From: Meghimatium bilineatum
Lineage: Eukaryota; Mollusca; Gastropoda; Stylommatophora; Philomycidae
DNA: 64,000 nt
NCBI GenBank assembly: GCA_034231615.1
Contig: CM067310.1
Span: 5,830,010 to 5,894,009 of the forward strand
Reading direction: 5' to 3'
Below, piece by piece: positions 20,695-30,719 of the stretch. Made by a program: the position numbers and the translations under genes. The stretch's first letter is position 1. Every line of letters begins with the position of its first letter. The notes beneath the pieces are model-generated. The model was not told the DNA's origin. It saw nothing but the letters and a program-made list of their open reading frames with translations, and did not search any database.

Positions 20695-21390
20695 TAACGC
20701 CGTAACCTGACAGGGTCGTAGGGGTACCACATTGGATGCTTCAGCACACAGAGTCATCCAGCGATTTCTATCTTCAACGATGCAGAGGATTGAGGAAAAA
20801 ATCTTGTCCTGTCCAGTCCTTGTTGTATTCTGTCCATATTTTTTATTTTCCTTCCTCTGCTTCTTCCCCATTCGACAGTTTCCTGCAGTATTTTTTTGAC
20901 AAGGAATCATGTCTGTATACATGTCCAAATAAAGCAAGTTTTCGTCGCTTCACTATTTAAGGAAATGGTTCTTGTAGACCTGCATACATCTATATTTTAT
21001 TTCTTATTATTTACATACAAATTTGTTTTATGCTCTCTATAGGAAATTCGTAAATTGGTCTGTAACATTTGTATTCGAAAGCTAGTCGGGTTTCCATGTC
21101 CACAGTGTGTCCAACTCTCACAACTAGACAGCACATCTGAAAACACTAGTGAGTTATAAAGTTTGATTTTCACTCTAACACTGATGTTTTACATGAAGAC
21201 CATCTAAAATATGGATCACAGAAATCAAAGAAGCCATAGGAACAAGCTTACAAACAGCGCACAAGAAGTCCAGAGAACTCTTCTACCCCTGGCACTGCAA
21301 GGCAAACAAGGTCCAAAGTATAGATAGATAGACTGATGTTTCTTTTCCAAATCAAGTTTAGCCTTGATTTGTGACCAAGAGAACGTGCTG
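20695..21390 (-). mobile_element. L-A LINE 3' end, interrupted by an L-D insertion
   Basis: Minus-oriented L-A copy. The terminus (CAGGGTCGTAGGGGTACCAC) is at 20709, followed leftwards in the protein by the GRNRWMTLCAEASNVVPLRP-type tail, the NTAGNCRMGKKQR frame (frameshifted) and the thumb region (TCCAACTCTCACAAC..., TTGATTTTCACTCTAACACT). It is split at 21189 by a 142-bp L-D element and resumes at 21332 with TTTCTTTTCCAAATC and TTAGCCTTGAT. Frameshifted and 5' truncated. Confidence 0.82.
21180..21341 (+). mobile_element. L-D LINE 3' end nested in L-A
   Basis: Insert 21190-21331 (142 bp) with the direct repeat ACTGATGTTT at 21180-21189 and 21332-21341. The body (ATCACAGAAATCAAAGAAGC, AACAAGCTTACAAACAGCGC, GAGAACTCTTCTACCCCTG) and ATAGATAGATAG tail match the 3' end of the L-D copy at 19930-20359. 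It is therefore younger than the L-A copy it interrupts. Confidence 0.9.
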
Positions 21391-21490
21391 AAGTCGGGTA
21401 TCGCAGCCAAGCTGTAAACCATGACATAACATATTGTGTTCTGCAGACTACAACCTCTAATTTGCAGGAGTTTGAGATTGAACGCAGAAG
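21385..21490 (+). mobile_element. S7 SINE 3' part
   Basis: AAGTCGGGTATCGCAGCCAA, GCTGTAAACCATGACATAAC, then TTGCAGGAGTTTGAGATTGA and ACGCAGAAGAAG. Plus-oriented S7 3' region fused to the end of the L-A fragment. Confidence 0.7.
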
Positions 21491-21589
21491 AAGTATATTA
21501 TAGTAAAAGATATCTTATATACTGGGTATACAGACGACGGAAGAATGGATAGAAAGATTGAGGAAGAATGAATAGAAAGATTGAGACAA

Positions 21590-21956
21590 TCATTTCAAAA
21601 GCCAACTACGTGAATTATGAATGTACACCAATTATGAAACACACATTTATCCCGAAGGAAACGAAAAGACAAATCATAAATTCAATCTTCAAATCAACAT
21701 TGTGTTATCAATGTTAGACATGGACACTAACTTAAGAACAAAAGAGAAAACTTACTAAGTGTGAAATGAGATGTTTTAGAAAAGCAACAAACAAAACAAG
21801 AAGAGATTACAAGAACTGTTGGAACAACATCTGTGATCAAGTATATTGGAAAAAAGAGAATGAAATGGTTCGGCCACTTATGATAATGAATCCTTATTGG
21901 CCAGCGGCAAGAGCATACATGAAAATAGAAACAGCAAGACATGGACACATCTTAGA
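21590..21956 (+). pseudogene. L-D LINE connector fragment
   Basis: Reads FIPKETKRQIINSIFKST, LTKCEMRCFRKATNKTRRD, MVRPLMIMNPYWPAARAY. An L-D relative truncated at both ends and frameshifted. It abuts the right copy of the 21-bp direct repeat (21957-21977). Confidence 0.7.
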
Positions 21957-21979
21957 TAAATCGTTATATATTGCGGTAT

Positions 21980-23460
21980 GATTGTCTCGAAAAGATTCAG
22001 ACAAACCCGAATCGTGGACAAACCTGACATTCCATATTCCAAAGCTGGTCTTACGTAACCTGTATATGCTCTACTTAGAATTTTCACATTTGCACCCCAA
22101 TCTGTTCCAGCCAGTTTTTTTTAGGATTGCTGTCCTCATTGTACCTTTTGTTTGGCACTTGTCTATGTGCTGTTTCCATATAAGTCTTGATCAAAAGTAA
22201 CTCCAAGGAATGTGGGTGTCTCATCTTTAGGCAATGTTTGACCTTTTAGGGTTAGTATGATTTTCTGTGGTTTGGTGGACATGCTGAAGATGATATAGAT
22301 AGTCTTTCGGGATTTGATTGACATGGCTCATTGGTCTGTCCACTTGGCCAAATTGTCCATAGTTTCTTGTAACCTTATTTTTGTTGTGCCTATCCTCTCT
22401 TCACTGCACCATATCGCCAGATCGTCTGCATACATTGCAGCATTTACTTTACGCGTGAGAATTTGGTCTATGTCATTCATGAATATAAGGAATAGAGTGG
22501 GCGATAGAACACCTCCCTGTGATACTCCATGCTTGAAGAGTTTATTTCTGCTGTGTTTCATTTCAAGCTTCACTGCTGCTTTCGGTTGTGCAGGTAGTGT
22601 TTTATCCAGCAATACATGTGTCCGGGTCACTTGTTTTGTTGTAGTTTAAGGAGGAGTCCATCTTTCCATACACATTCAAAGGCTTTATCCATGTCTACCC
22701 ACACCACTGATGTCTGCTTTTTTTCCCTGGAAAGTATCCTTTACTTCCTGGGCAATTAGCGTAATCTGGTCTTCAGTTGATCTACACTTTCTGTAGCCAG
22801 CTTGCTGATTTAGCAGGATTTTATTTTTTTCTAGGAACCACATCATTCTTTTGTTTACCAGGCGTTTCATCAGTTTGCACACACAGCTGGTCAGACTTAT
22901 TGGGCGATAGCTGTCCACCTTGTTTTTTGGTTTGCCTTTCTTGTGGATGGGTATCATTATGGCGGTTTTCCACACCTGTGGCACTAGACCTCTATCCCAC
23001 CAGTTGTTACAATTTTTTATTAATTTCTTTTTTGCTGATGGTCCGATGTGAATTAGCAGTTCATTTGGTATGTCGTCTGGGACAGGTGATTTCTTAAGTT
23101 TTAATACTGCTAGTTCTTCATTTAGTTCATTGATCGTGAATGGAATATTCATGACATCTTGTTTATCTTTGCTGATCTCTTTTTCTATCTTCCGTAGTTC
23201 TTTTCTTACTTCTCTTTTCCTATTTTCATCGACTTTATGGTAGGCAGTACTTTGGTAATGCTGTATAAAGTGATTTGCAGCCTTCTTTCCTGTGAGTATA
23301 TCTCCGCCGTTCTCTATAGCCACTGGTGCTGTTTTGTTATCTTCTTTGTTGAGAATTTTTGTTATTCTCCGTAGTTTTCTTCCCTCTTTGTCGAATTTTA
23401 AATTTTCCGTAATTTCTATAAGCTCAGGTTGCTGGAGAGGGGTCACTGACACCACTCCAG
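21980..23460 (-). pseudogene. L-C Jockey-like LINE, reverse transcriptase region
   Basis: Minus-strand RT of Jockey type. The first open frame, 23455-22685 (256 codons), has NFDKEGRKL-like linker text, LKLKKSPVPDDIPNELL, VWKTAIMIPIHKKGKP, NKVDSYRPISLTSCVCKLM and LLNQQAGYRKCRSTEDQI (RT domains 1-3). After frameshifts, the second frame, 22630-22328, carries SQGGVLSPTLFLIFMNDI and the catalytic MYADDLAIWC. Further left lies a decayed thumb (YVRPALEYGMSGLS). No endonuclease is upstream: the 5' end stops near 23460 beside a G-rich patch. The catalytic YADD is present but the frame is broken near 22650, so it is inactive. The same linker occurs in the plus copy at 24370-25785. Confidence 0.9.
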
Positions 23461-23559
23461 GAACGTACCGGGGAGGGGGGGGAGGTAGGGATAGGGTTTA
23501 GGTATGGTTAGACGGTTGGGTAGGGCAATGGGGAATTATGGATATTGGAACAAGAGAGA

Positions 23560-23820
23560 GAGCAATGCTCTTAAATCACCATCCCTGAATGAGAGGTGCC
23601 TTAAATCACCATCCCTGAATGAGATGTGCCTTAAATCACCATCCCTGAATGAGATGTGCCTTAAATCACCATCCCTGAATGAGATGTGCCTTAAATCACC
23701 ATCCCTGAATGAGATGTGCCTTAAATCACCATCCCTGAGTGAGAGGTGCCTTAAATCACCATCCCTGAGTGAGAGGTGCCTTAAATCACCATCCCTGTGT
23801 GAGAGGTGCCTTAGATCACA
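23560..23820. repeat. 30-bp minisatellite, about 8.5 copies
   Basis: Unit CTTAAATCACCATCCCTGAA then TGAGATGTGC. Because 30 is divisible by three, both strands stay open (a KSPSLNEMCL-type peptide repeat on plus). Variants progress from TGAATGAGATG to TGAGTGAGAGG towards the right. It is enclosed by a 154-codon open frame (23504-23968). The flanking sequence looks like LINE 5' region, so the array may be a LINE 5' UTR expansion. Confidence 0.93.
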
Positions 23821-24365
23821 AGAAATAAACCACAGAGGAAGGATAATGAATCCCTGGCAACACAAAAATTATCCTAGGACAGGGGAACTCTACTTAAGAA
23901 CCAAGGACAAATGGTTATCGTTAACCCTGGTAGGCAAGCTGTCTAGGAGAAGGAAAACTCCAAAATGAAACCTCCACTACCCGTGGACAATCCTTGGATG
24001 GGTAAGGGCTAGGGAAACACATCCTGACTCAAAAGTAGGACGGAAGACGGAGACACTGGCCCGAAAAGTACAAAATAGTCCAACCAAGGCTGAAAACCAC
24101 AGTGTCACGCAATGACTTGACATGTCAAATAAAAGGTTACAGATGATTCGTTTTGGTGCTTCATCTGTGGAATCCCGTCAGGCAGATGAAGTGCCGGGCT
24201 CTAAGCCCTGAAGGAGTCCACCCTCAGCGACTGGTGGTACCTCTGTCTCAATTTGTGGAGCCAATAAAAAAGATCATAGGAAAAAAACTACTGGTTTAAA
24301 AAAACCACATAAAGACAAAAGACAAAAAAAAAAGATGTAGACAAAAACAAGCACTTAAAAATGTG
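23821..24365 (+). mobile_element. probable 5' leader/ORF1 start of the L-C LINE
   Basis: This stretch directly precedes the endonuclease-coding part of the plus-oriented L-C copy. It has fragments such as GKARETHPDSKVGRKTETLA in one frame (about 24001-24060), followed by stops. I read it as the LINE's 5' region with a short, broken ORF1. No nucleocapsid zinc knuckle is visible. Confidence 0.45.
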
Positions 24366-25785
24366 CACTTTCAAATCGATTGTACAAAGAGGAAATTGAT
24401 ATAGCATGTATACAGGAAACACACGTCACAAACAACAATAGATTCAACATCTGAGGATACCAAACATTTCGGAATGATAGAGAAAAGAGACACAAAGGAG
24501 GAGTTCTTATACTGGTAAAAAAAACAATATCGTTGTCTCAGAAATTTGAGTAAACACTGAAGAACAGGCTGAAATAATTGGAACCTGTTTAACCCTTCCA
24601 ACTAAAGAGGTCACAGTATATAACTATTACTGTCCACAAGACAAGAGCCTATCTCTACACACAATTAACACAGAAAAAGATAACTGTCTTGTAATTGGTG
24701 ACTTCAATAGCCACTCACAGAGTTGGGGATATACAGAACAAGATACTAGAGGAGAAGAAGTGGAAGACTGGCAGTGCGAGGTGAAACTTCAACTGCTTAA
24801 TGAACCTGAAGACCACCCAACTTTCTACTCTAGAAGATGGCACACCACCTCAACCCCTGACCTAGCCTTTGCAACAGATGCTTTAAAATAACATACAGGG
24901 AAATGCTGGAGCAGCTTGGTGGAAGTGACCATCACTCCATCAAACTCACCATTGACATTAACCATACTCCTGCTGGCCCCACAACGACACCTAGATGAAA
25001 CTTCAAGAAAGCAAACTGGAGTAAGTATGCTGACCTGACAAATTCACAAATCCCTAAATTCGAGGATTAAAAATGTGAACAAAACTGCACAACTCCTGGC
25101 TTCTGCACTTCTTCAAGCAGCCAAGCAAACCATACCAAGAGATGCTAGGAAAAATTACAAACAGTACTGGTCTGATGAACTCGATGAGTTGGAGAAAGAA
25201 GTGTCAAAGACCAGAGACACAGTGGAAAAAACCCATCCACAGAAAACAACATATCACTAAAAGCTGCCGTAGCCAAACTAAGAAAAACGACAATTACAAA
25301 CACAAGGAAAAGCTGGCATGAAAAAAACTGAAAATTTAAACTTCGACAAAGAGGGAAGAAAGCTATGGAAAATAACAAAAATCAATCAATATCAATAAAA
25401 CCCATAACCCTTCAGGGTCGTAGGGGTACCACATTGGAAGCTTCAGCACAAAGAGTCCTCCAGCGAATTCTATCCTCAGCGATGCGGATGAGTGTGGAAA
25501 TATCTAGCCCTGTCCATTCCTTGATGTTGTCTGTCCATGTCTTTATTTGTAACAAAAATGCTCAACATCGAAGATAACAAAACAGCACCAGTGGCTATAG
25601 AGAACGGCGGAGATATACTCACAGGAAAGAAGGCTGCAAATCACTTTATACAGCATTACCAAAGTACTGCCTGCCATAAAGTCGATGAAAATAGGAGAAG
25701 AGAAGTAAGAGATCAGATAGAAAAAGAGATCAGCAAAGATAAACAAGATGTCATGAATATTCCATTCACGAGAAGGGAGTAAACC
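24366..25785 (+). pseudogene. L-C Jockey-like LINE, endonuclease domain and linker
   Basis: Plus-strand remnant with an apurinic/apyrimidinic-type endonuclease. Blocks in order: IDIACIQETHVTNN-like start (frameshifted, about 24395-24430), TVYNYYCPQDKS (about 24616-24651), NCLVIGDFNSHSQSWGY (about 24682-24732, catalytic GDFN), DLAFATDAL, and GGSDHHSIKLTI (about 24915-24950, the SDH motif, in another frame). The linker follows (RKNYKQYWSDELDELEKEV; NLNFDKEGRKLWKITK). An L-A insertion splits the frame at 25383-25549, and the text resumes NIEDNKTAPVAIENGGDIL, shared with the minus copy at 23460. It stops near 25785 before the RT domain. Several frameshifts: dead. Confidence 0.88.
25373..25559 (-). 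mobile_element. L-A LINE 3' end nested in L-C, with TSD
   Basis: Insert 25383-25549 (167 bp). The direct repeat TAACAAAAAT occurs at 25373-25382 and 25550-25559. The insert starts, on plus, with the reverse of the ATTG tail (CAATCAATATCAATAAAACC) and the L-A terminus (CTTCAGGGTCGTAGGGGTAC), and is severely 5' truncated. Removing it, with one copy of the repeat, restores the L-C linker frame (KITKML then NIEDNKT). Confidence 0.95.
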
Positions 25786-26255
25786 CTGACAGAAAATCCC
25801 AAGGGGAGGAGACCCTAAGGCAGTGAATGGTGTCTTCTTTAGTTCTGCTTGTTTCCAAGCATATTGGCATTGCTTTTCCCCCCTGAACTACTCAAAGCCT
25901 CCAAGAAGAAACTGATAAAGCAGTATCTTCATAAAACTTGCCTAGGAAAGAAATCATGTGTGAAACATAGAGACTATGGGTTTTGGCAATTTAATTAATT
26001 TCAGAGTCTCCTAGTTCATGTGAAATTTTGTACTGGCCAATTTTTCGACCGTCTGTATTGACGCAAAAGCTGTCATTTTTTATGTTTTCTTCTAACTATA
26101 TCAAGACCTTGTATTAATGTATTCGGGTAGAGGGTAACTTTGTTTTTGTAAAATGGGGTCGCAGATCAGTTTGTTTCTATAAAATAGGGTCATGGCTCGA
26201 AAATATTTCAGAATCAGAGCAATTGATGTAGAAGAAATCTCTCATTTCTGAGACA
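25786..26255. other. no feature seen
   Basis: Nothing recognisable apart from a tandem-like GGGTCGCAGATCAGTTTGTT/AAAATAGGGTCATGG pair near 26155-26195. Confidence 0.4.
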
Positions 26256-26259
26256 TGTC

Positions 26260-26400
26260 TCTAATTCTATGACATCAACCACTCACTCTATGACATCAAT
26301 CTCTAATTCTGTGACATCAACCACTCACTCTATGACATCAATCTCTAATTCTGTTACATCAATCACTTAATCTATGACATAAACCACTCACTCTATGACA
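26260..26400. repeat. degenerate 20/40-bp tandem repeat
   Basis: Alternating TCTCTAATTCTATGACATCA and ACCACTCACTCTATGACATC units, about 3.5 double units. Confidence 0.85.
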
Positions 26401-26509
26401 ATCATTCTTTGCTCCTGTCATTCATTGTAGTTAAAAAAAAGACAAAATATTTCATATAATCTTCAACAAATTTATTTACATTAAATATCCATTCTATATA
26501 TTTTAAACC

Positions 26510-26555
26510 TGCACCAGTCAGGGTCATAGGGGTACCACATTGAAATCTTTAGTGA
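26510..26555 (-). mobile_element. L-A LINE terminal scrap
   Basis: CAGTCAGGGTCATAGGGGTA then CCACATTGAAATC is the reverse of the L-A terminus. Only about 40 bp remain, next to an unrelated plus-oriented LINE tail. Confidence 0.6.
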
Positions 26556-26559
26556 GATG

Positions 26560-26845
26560 TGTGAGGAAAGCGAAAAATATCAAAAATTGAAATCAACTGA
26601 GAAATGAAGATATCAGAGAAGAAATAAAAACACATCTCATGTCAAGACTACATCAAGAAAACAGCAAATAAGGTGGTTTAGCCACATCATTAGAATGGAA
26701 TGAAAGCAACCAGTGCTTTGTGCATACAACAGCTGAAGATCAGGTTACAGGGTTAAAAAAAGACCAAGAACTAGATGGTTGGAGACAATCAAAGAAACCT
26801 TAAAGAGACACATGCTGACCATGACCAAAGTCTGACAATTCCAAC
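26560..26845 (+). pseudogene. RTE-like LINE C-terminal fragment
   Basis: Reads QLRNEDIREEIKTHLMSRL, then a decayed RWFSHIIRME region, then KKRPRTRWLETIKETLKRH. This is the typical connector and tail of RTE-like LINEs (pattern IRWFGHV.RM, GRPR.RW...I). It cannot be placed among L-B, L-D or L-E with certainty. Confidence 0.65.
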
Positions 26846-27119
26846 TCCCCCATGACATTTAACAACACAATTGGAGGACCCATGTTATAGGACAGCAATG
26901 TTCTAAAGCTCTCACTTTGGGCACTCCAATCATGAAGCCCTGATTGTTTCCATTCACAGTCAGTAGGGTTAGTAAAGCTCCATCATGAAGATTCAGCAGC
27001 TCTAGCTAATATTTCTTTTCCACTCTTCATATTCCACTACTGAAGTCATTGTTGATGTTTATCTGCAGTCTGTTCTGCTGTCTGTCTTTTGTTTCCCTCA
27101 TCATCTGAAAATTGAAAAA

Positions 27120-27380
27120 TTCAAAAAAGGGTTAAAAAGTTGTAGAGTATTGACTTCAATGTACTCGGTTTCCCATATGTAATCTTCACTCTTAACGAAG
27201 CGGCACTCCGCATGTTGAGAGTACCACTCATAGCATGTAACTTCGTAGCTTCAAGTGATAATCCACAGGGATCTCAGAAAAAATCCACCTTGTAAACAAG
27301 ACGACACAAGTCGGATTTGAACTCATGACCTCTTGAACACAAGGCGACCTGCTTAACCATTACTCTAGGGAGATCCCCCT
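27120..27380 (-). mobile_element. S4 tRNA-derived SINE, copy 2
   Basis: Shares GATAATCCACAGGGATCTC, GTAGCTTCAAGTGATAATCC and the head (TCTCCCTAGAGTAATGGTTA on minus; B box region GAGTTCAAATCC) with 15960-16250. The plus-strand start reads GGGTTAAAAAGTTGTAGAG. Confidence 0.8.
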
Positions 27381-27499
27381 GAAAATTAGAAAGTCCTGAC
27401 AAATCTTCAAATTAATAATACAGACTTTAATTAATGTTTTATTTGGGTCCGTACACATCACGGCCAGCCCCTTGTCATGGATATGAAGATTTAGTCACC

Positions 27500-27725
27500 T
27501 CAAGCTTGTTGTTGGAATCTTATTAAAGTGTTGCACAGAATAGCAACACACTGACCTGTCATGTATGTTGTAAAAGATAAACAAAGAGATTTGGTGTGAC
27601 CCATTAAAGTATTGACATATTACAGTAACCCAGAAGTCATTCTGACTGAAGTTGGGATGTGTCAGCAGAAAGGTAAGATATTGCACATAAGCTGTAAACC
27701 ACACATAATGAACTCAGTTCTCTAG
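27500..27725 (+). mobile_element. S7 SINE, degraded copy
   Basis: AGAATAGCAACACACTGACC, TGTCATGTATGTTGTAAAAG, ACTGAAGTTGGGATGTGTCA and AAGCTGTAAACCACA follow the S7 order. The terminal GAAGAA tail is lost. Confidence 0.6.
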
Positions 27726-27744
27726 ACTCATCCTTCAACATGAC

Positions 27745-27880
27745 TTTATGGTCACTTTGTCCCATGTGATAGATAGGATAAGTACACCCCTAAAGCTCCT
27801 TAGCTGTCTCTTATGACATGCATAGCAGGTCAGTGTTGCTATACTTTGATCCCCTTTTGGGCACCAGCAGATCAATAGAA
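27745..27880 (-). mobile_element. S7 SINE 5' part, opposite orientation
   Basis: CCTTAGCTGTCTCTTATGAC, ATGCATAGCAGGTCAGTGTT and TTTGATCCCCTTTTGGGCAC are the reverse of the S7 5' body. It sits next to an opposite copy (27500-27725). Confidence 0.6.
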
Positions 27881-28169
27881 TAATGTCACTGTGGTCCTTG
27901 TCTGGAACATGTGCCTACATAATAGTTTGTCTATAAGTGGAGGAGTATGGAACAAACTTAGATATCATGCACAGGTTCATTGAAAGTTTGTTATGGTGTA
28001 CACAGTTTTCACGTTGTCAATGATTTTACATCACTTGCAGAGTGTGTCGCAACAAATAACAAAAATGGCTAATGTTAGTGAAATTATGACAAGATTTAAT
28101 GAGAAGGGATAATGCTAGAGTTTGGTGGGGGAGAGGGAAAGGTGTTAGACACAGTGTTACAACTAATTC

Positions 28170-28410
28170 TGAGAAGCGTGTAGCCTAGTTGATAGTGAGC
28201 TCGCTTGCTACCACTGGATTACAGCATGCCAGGTTCGAAACCTTGTCAGCTGTATATGAGCACCTGAGGCATGAGTTAGGGGAGATAAAGACAGCAAGAA
28301 AGGGAACTGGCCACCCCACCTAATAGTTGCTGCGACTTAGTACATGAAGTTATATTCATCCACAATGGCAGGTTGCTGCCATGGGATCTACCTTTATCTA
28401 CAACTAATTC
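28170..28410 (+). mobile_element. S2 tRNA-derived SINE
   Basis: Head with GTAGCCTAGTTGATAGTGAG (A box) and CCAGGTTCGAAACC (B box, about 28230-28243), about 45 bp apart. The body has GAACTGGCCACCCCACCTAA, GACTTAGTACATGAAGTTAT and GGCAGGTTGCTGCCATGGGA. The 3' half matches the minus copy at 10193-10330. Confidence 0.8.
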
Positions 28411-28639
28411 TAATCCCTATTCTCACCCCCTTCTACTATAATTCTGTGTTTCAAAAACTGTGTTCTTATTTTCGTTTATTATTTCTACTGGCTTCAAACT
28501 ACTAAACAATTGCATTCTGTAATGATGTCACAAACTACTAAAAAATTGTGATCAGACAATTCTTTAAAAACTATGAGCACTGTAAACATTTGTAGGCACA
28601 TATTCCAGACATGATCCGTCACTTTTTTTTTCTGCATTC

Positions 28640-28770
28640 ATTCTCAAACTTCTGTAAACTAGCAGGATGTATGCTGGAGAACAGAATCTGCCAAATCAAT
28701 GTTTACAGCTTGTCTGAGATATCTGCTCCTTTCAGCACAACAAATCCAATTTAGTATGGCTTTGTGGATC
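28640..28770 (-). mobile_element. S7 SINE 3' part
   Basis: GCATTCATTCTCAAACTTCT, GTAAACTAGCAGGATGTATG and GATATCTGCTCCTTTCAGC follow the reverse S7 order. Confidence 0.65.
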
Positions 28771-28959
28771 ACTAACGTCACAAGGGTCCATTCATTATTC
28801 GTGGTTTGAAATAAATATGACTCCCATGGTTAAACCAGACATCAGGAAGTTGGGTACCAGGGCTCAAACTTTAGGAAGGTTGAGGAAAGGTGCCATATGT
28901 TTTAGGAAGTGTGATCAACGACCTAATTCAGCCGGTTTCTGGTCTTTGTCTTCAGCAAT

Positions 28960-29110
28960 CATTTAAAAATTCCCGCTTGATCTCTCTTGCAGCAGGACAA
29001 TGGTCCTACTAGATTTCCAGCAAAATTTAGTCTAGAGAATGAAAATGCGTTGTGTCGCCCTTTTATTTGTGTCAATAATCCGACACATCCATCTTTGATG
29101 GGGGTTTCTG
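28960..29110 (-). mobile_element. S6 short interspersed repeat, degraded
   Basis: TTGATCTCTCTTGCAGCAGG, ACAATGGTCCTACTAGATTT, CCAGCAAAATTTAGTCTAGA and ATTTGTGTCAATAATCCGAC match the minus-oriented S6 body including its palindromic core. The CTTCTT tail is not preserved. Confidence 0.75.
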
Positions 29111-29194
29111 GTCAACCAATGACTAGACAGCTGAGCACTTATGGGAAACCGTGTGTTAAGACACTGGTTCATAACTCATATTACCTTTTACATT

Positions 29195-29285
29195 TAAGCC
29201 CAAATGATCATGCAGTCTCCGGATTACATTCCGTTAATCTGCAGGAGTTTGAGAACGAACACAGAAGAAGAGTGCCCAAAGAGCA
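29195..29285 (+). mobile_element. S7 SINE 3' end
   Basis: CTCCGGATTACATTCCGTTA, ATCTGCAGGAGTTTGAGAAC and GAACACAGAAGAAGAG: the S7 terminus with GAA tail. Confidence 0.65.
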
Positions 29286-29639
29286 CTAGAAAACGCTCAA
29301 AGCAAATGGATTAATCAAACTCAGTTTATGGTCTGTATCAAAACATGAAATAAAATAGAGGACAGCAAATACACTGATATTGTTACTGCCTTGAATTTGA
29401 GTTTTTACGACCTCGAACAAACTCCTCTTTGTACCTTTTACTTGCAGACTTTTGTCTGTGGATTGATGATTTATTAAATGCAGACATTTAACATTTACTT
29501 TAATAATACAAAAAGGGGCATAGAATAGAAGAGACCAAACATTTTAAAACATGTAAAGTTTCAGTGTTACTTAATCAAATATTGACAGACAGTTAATCTG
29601 TAGTAATAAATGAAGAGCCAAAAAAGCATTCATGTTATA

Positions 29640-29900
29640 TTGTCAAGCTTGTCATCAGGGTGAAGTCCATTGTCTTCTCCAGGTCAGAGAGGATGCTCCA
29701 TAACTTTTGCCTCATATCTTCAACCTCTGGCTAGGTCTGCTATATCTGTTCTTTGTATTTCGGGCAGTCCTGAAGTATGCGTTCAGGAGTTTGGGTTGTA
29801 TATCCACGTGGGAATTCATCTGTGTATAACATCCTCAGTTGGTAAAGGTGACCCAACAGACTGCAGTGGCCTGTTCTAAGGTGAGATGGTGTGGTCTGTT
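29640..29900 (-). pseudogene. LINE RNase H/zinc tail fragment
   Basis: The minus strand reads LRTGHCSLLGHLYQLRM, then QTPERILQDCPKYKEQI and MRQKLWSILSDLEKTMDFTL. This is the conserved region after RNase H in Jockey/I-type LINEs (LRTGHC.L, QTPEHILQDCP, KLWG). It lacks the first Cys pair. Not a host gene. Confidence 0.8.
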
Positions 29901-30174
29901 GGTATCTATAATCTTACTAATTGAGAAGATATTTATGTATGTGTGTGTGAGCTGACTTACTTATCTCTGTTGGTTCTAGAGATGACATGAAGATTAGAAA
30001 GAGTACACATCATGCCTTCAGCCTGATATATGGTTATCTGAATGTCTGCATAACTTTCCAACAATCAAACCATAGCTAGCGTACCAGCACTGTCTTCCAC
30101 CAACATTTGTAGCCTGTGAACAGATACAAGTTATAAGACGGCTATTATATATAAGATGACTGATATTTGGGTAA

Positions 30175-30310
30175 CAGAATCAAACAAAGGCCACAGAGTA
30201 TTGATAAATATAATCAAATATTGAATCACAGCCGTATAGATAGATAAATATAATCAAATATTGAATCACAGCGTATAGATAGATAAATAGAATCAAATAT
30301 TTACAAAATA
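30175..30310. repeat. tandem duplication at a GATA-tailed LINE end
   Basis: AATATAATCAAATATTGAAT, CACAGC and GTATAGATAGATAA occur two to three times after AACAAAGGCCACAGAGTA, which resembles the L-D terminus. Probably a post-insertion duplication. Confidence 0.7.
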
Positions 30311-30417
30311 TTTTCTATATTTATCTTCTACGTCAATCTAGGACAATGAAGGACCACTTATGGCAAAACCAAATAATTTTGACTATTCCATGAGACTGAT
30401 CTCAGAAAACTCTAGAA

Positions 30418-30560
30418 GTTGTTTGTTTGTTGTTGTTTGTTGGTTGTTGTTTGTTGTTTGTTTGTTGGTTGCTGTTTGTTTGTTGGTTGCTGTTTGTTTG
30501 TTGTTGTTTGTTTGTTTGTTGTTGTTTGTTGGTTGGTTGGTGTTTGTTTGTTTGTTTATT
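30418..30560. repeat. GTTT/GTTG simple repeat
   Basis: Interrupted GTTTGTTTGTTGTTG repeats. The Val/Leu-rich open frame across it (30360-30635) is an artefact of the repeat. Confidence 0.93.
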
Positions 30561-30719
30561 TTTTTGCATTTGCTCTCATTTAAACATCACAAATTTTGTG
30601 TGATTTCCTCTGGGGAGAGGTGGAGTTGGCTGTGATACCATTCAATTTCCACCTTGTAGGCCTAGAACATCCGGTTTTGACATGCTTTTAATTCAGATGG
30701 GCTTCCCTAGCCTGTGACA

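Noticed and set aside
30360..30635. 91-codon hydrophobic frame resembling membrane segments
   Set aside because: It is translated GTTT/GTTG microsatellite.
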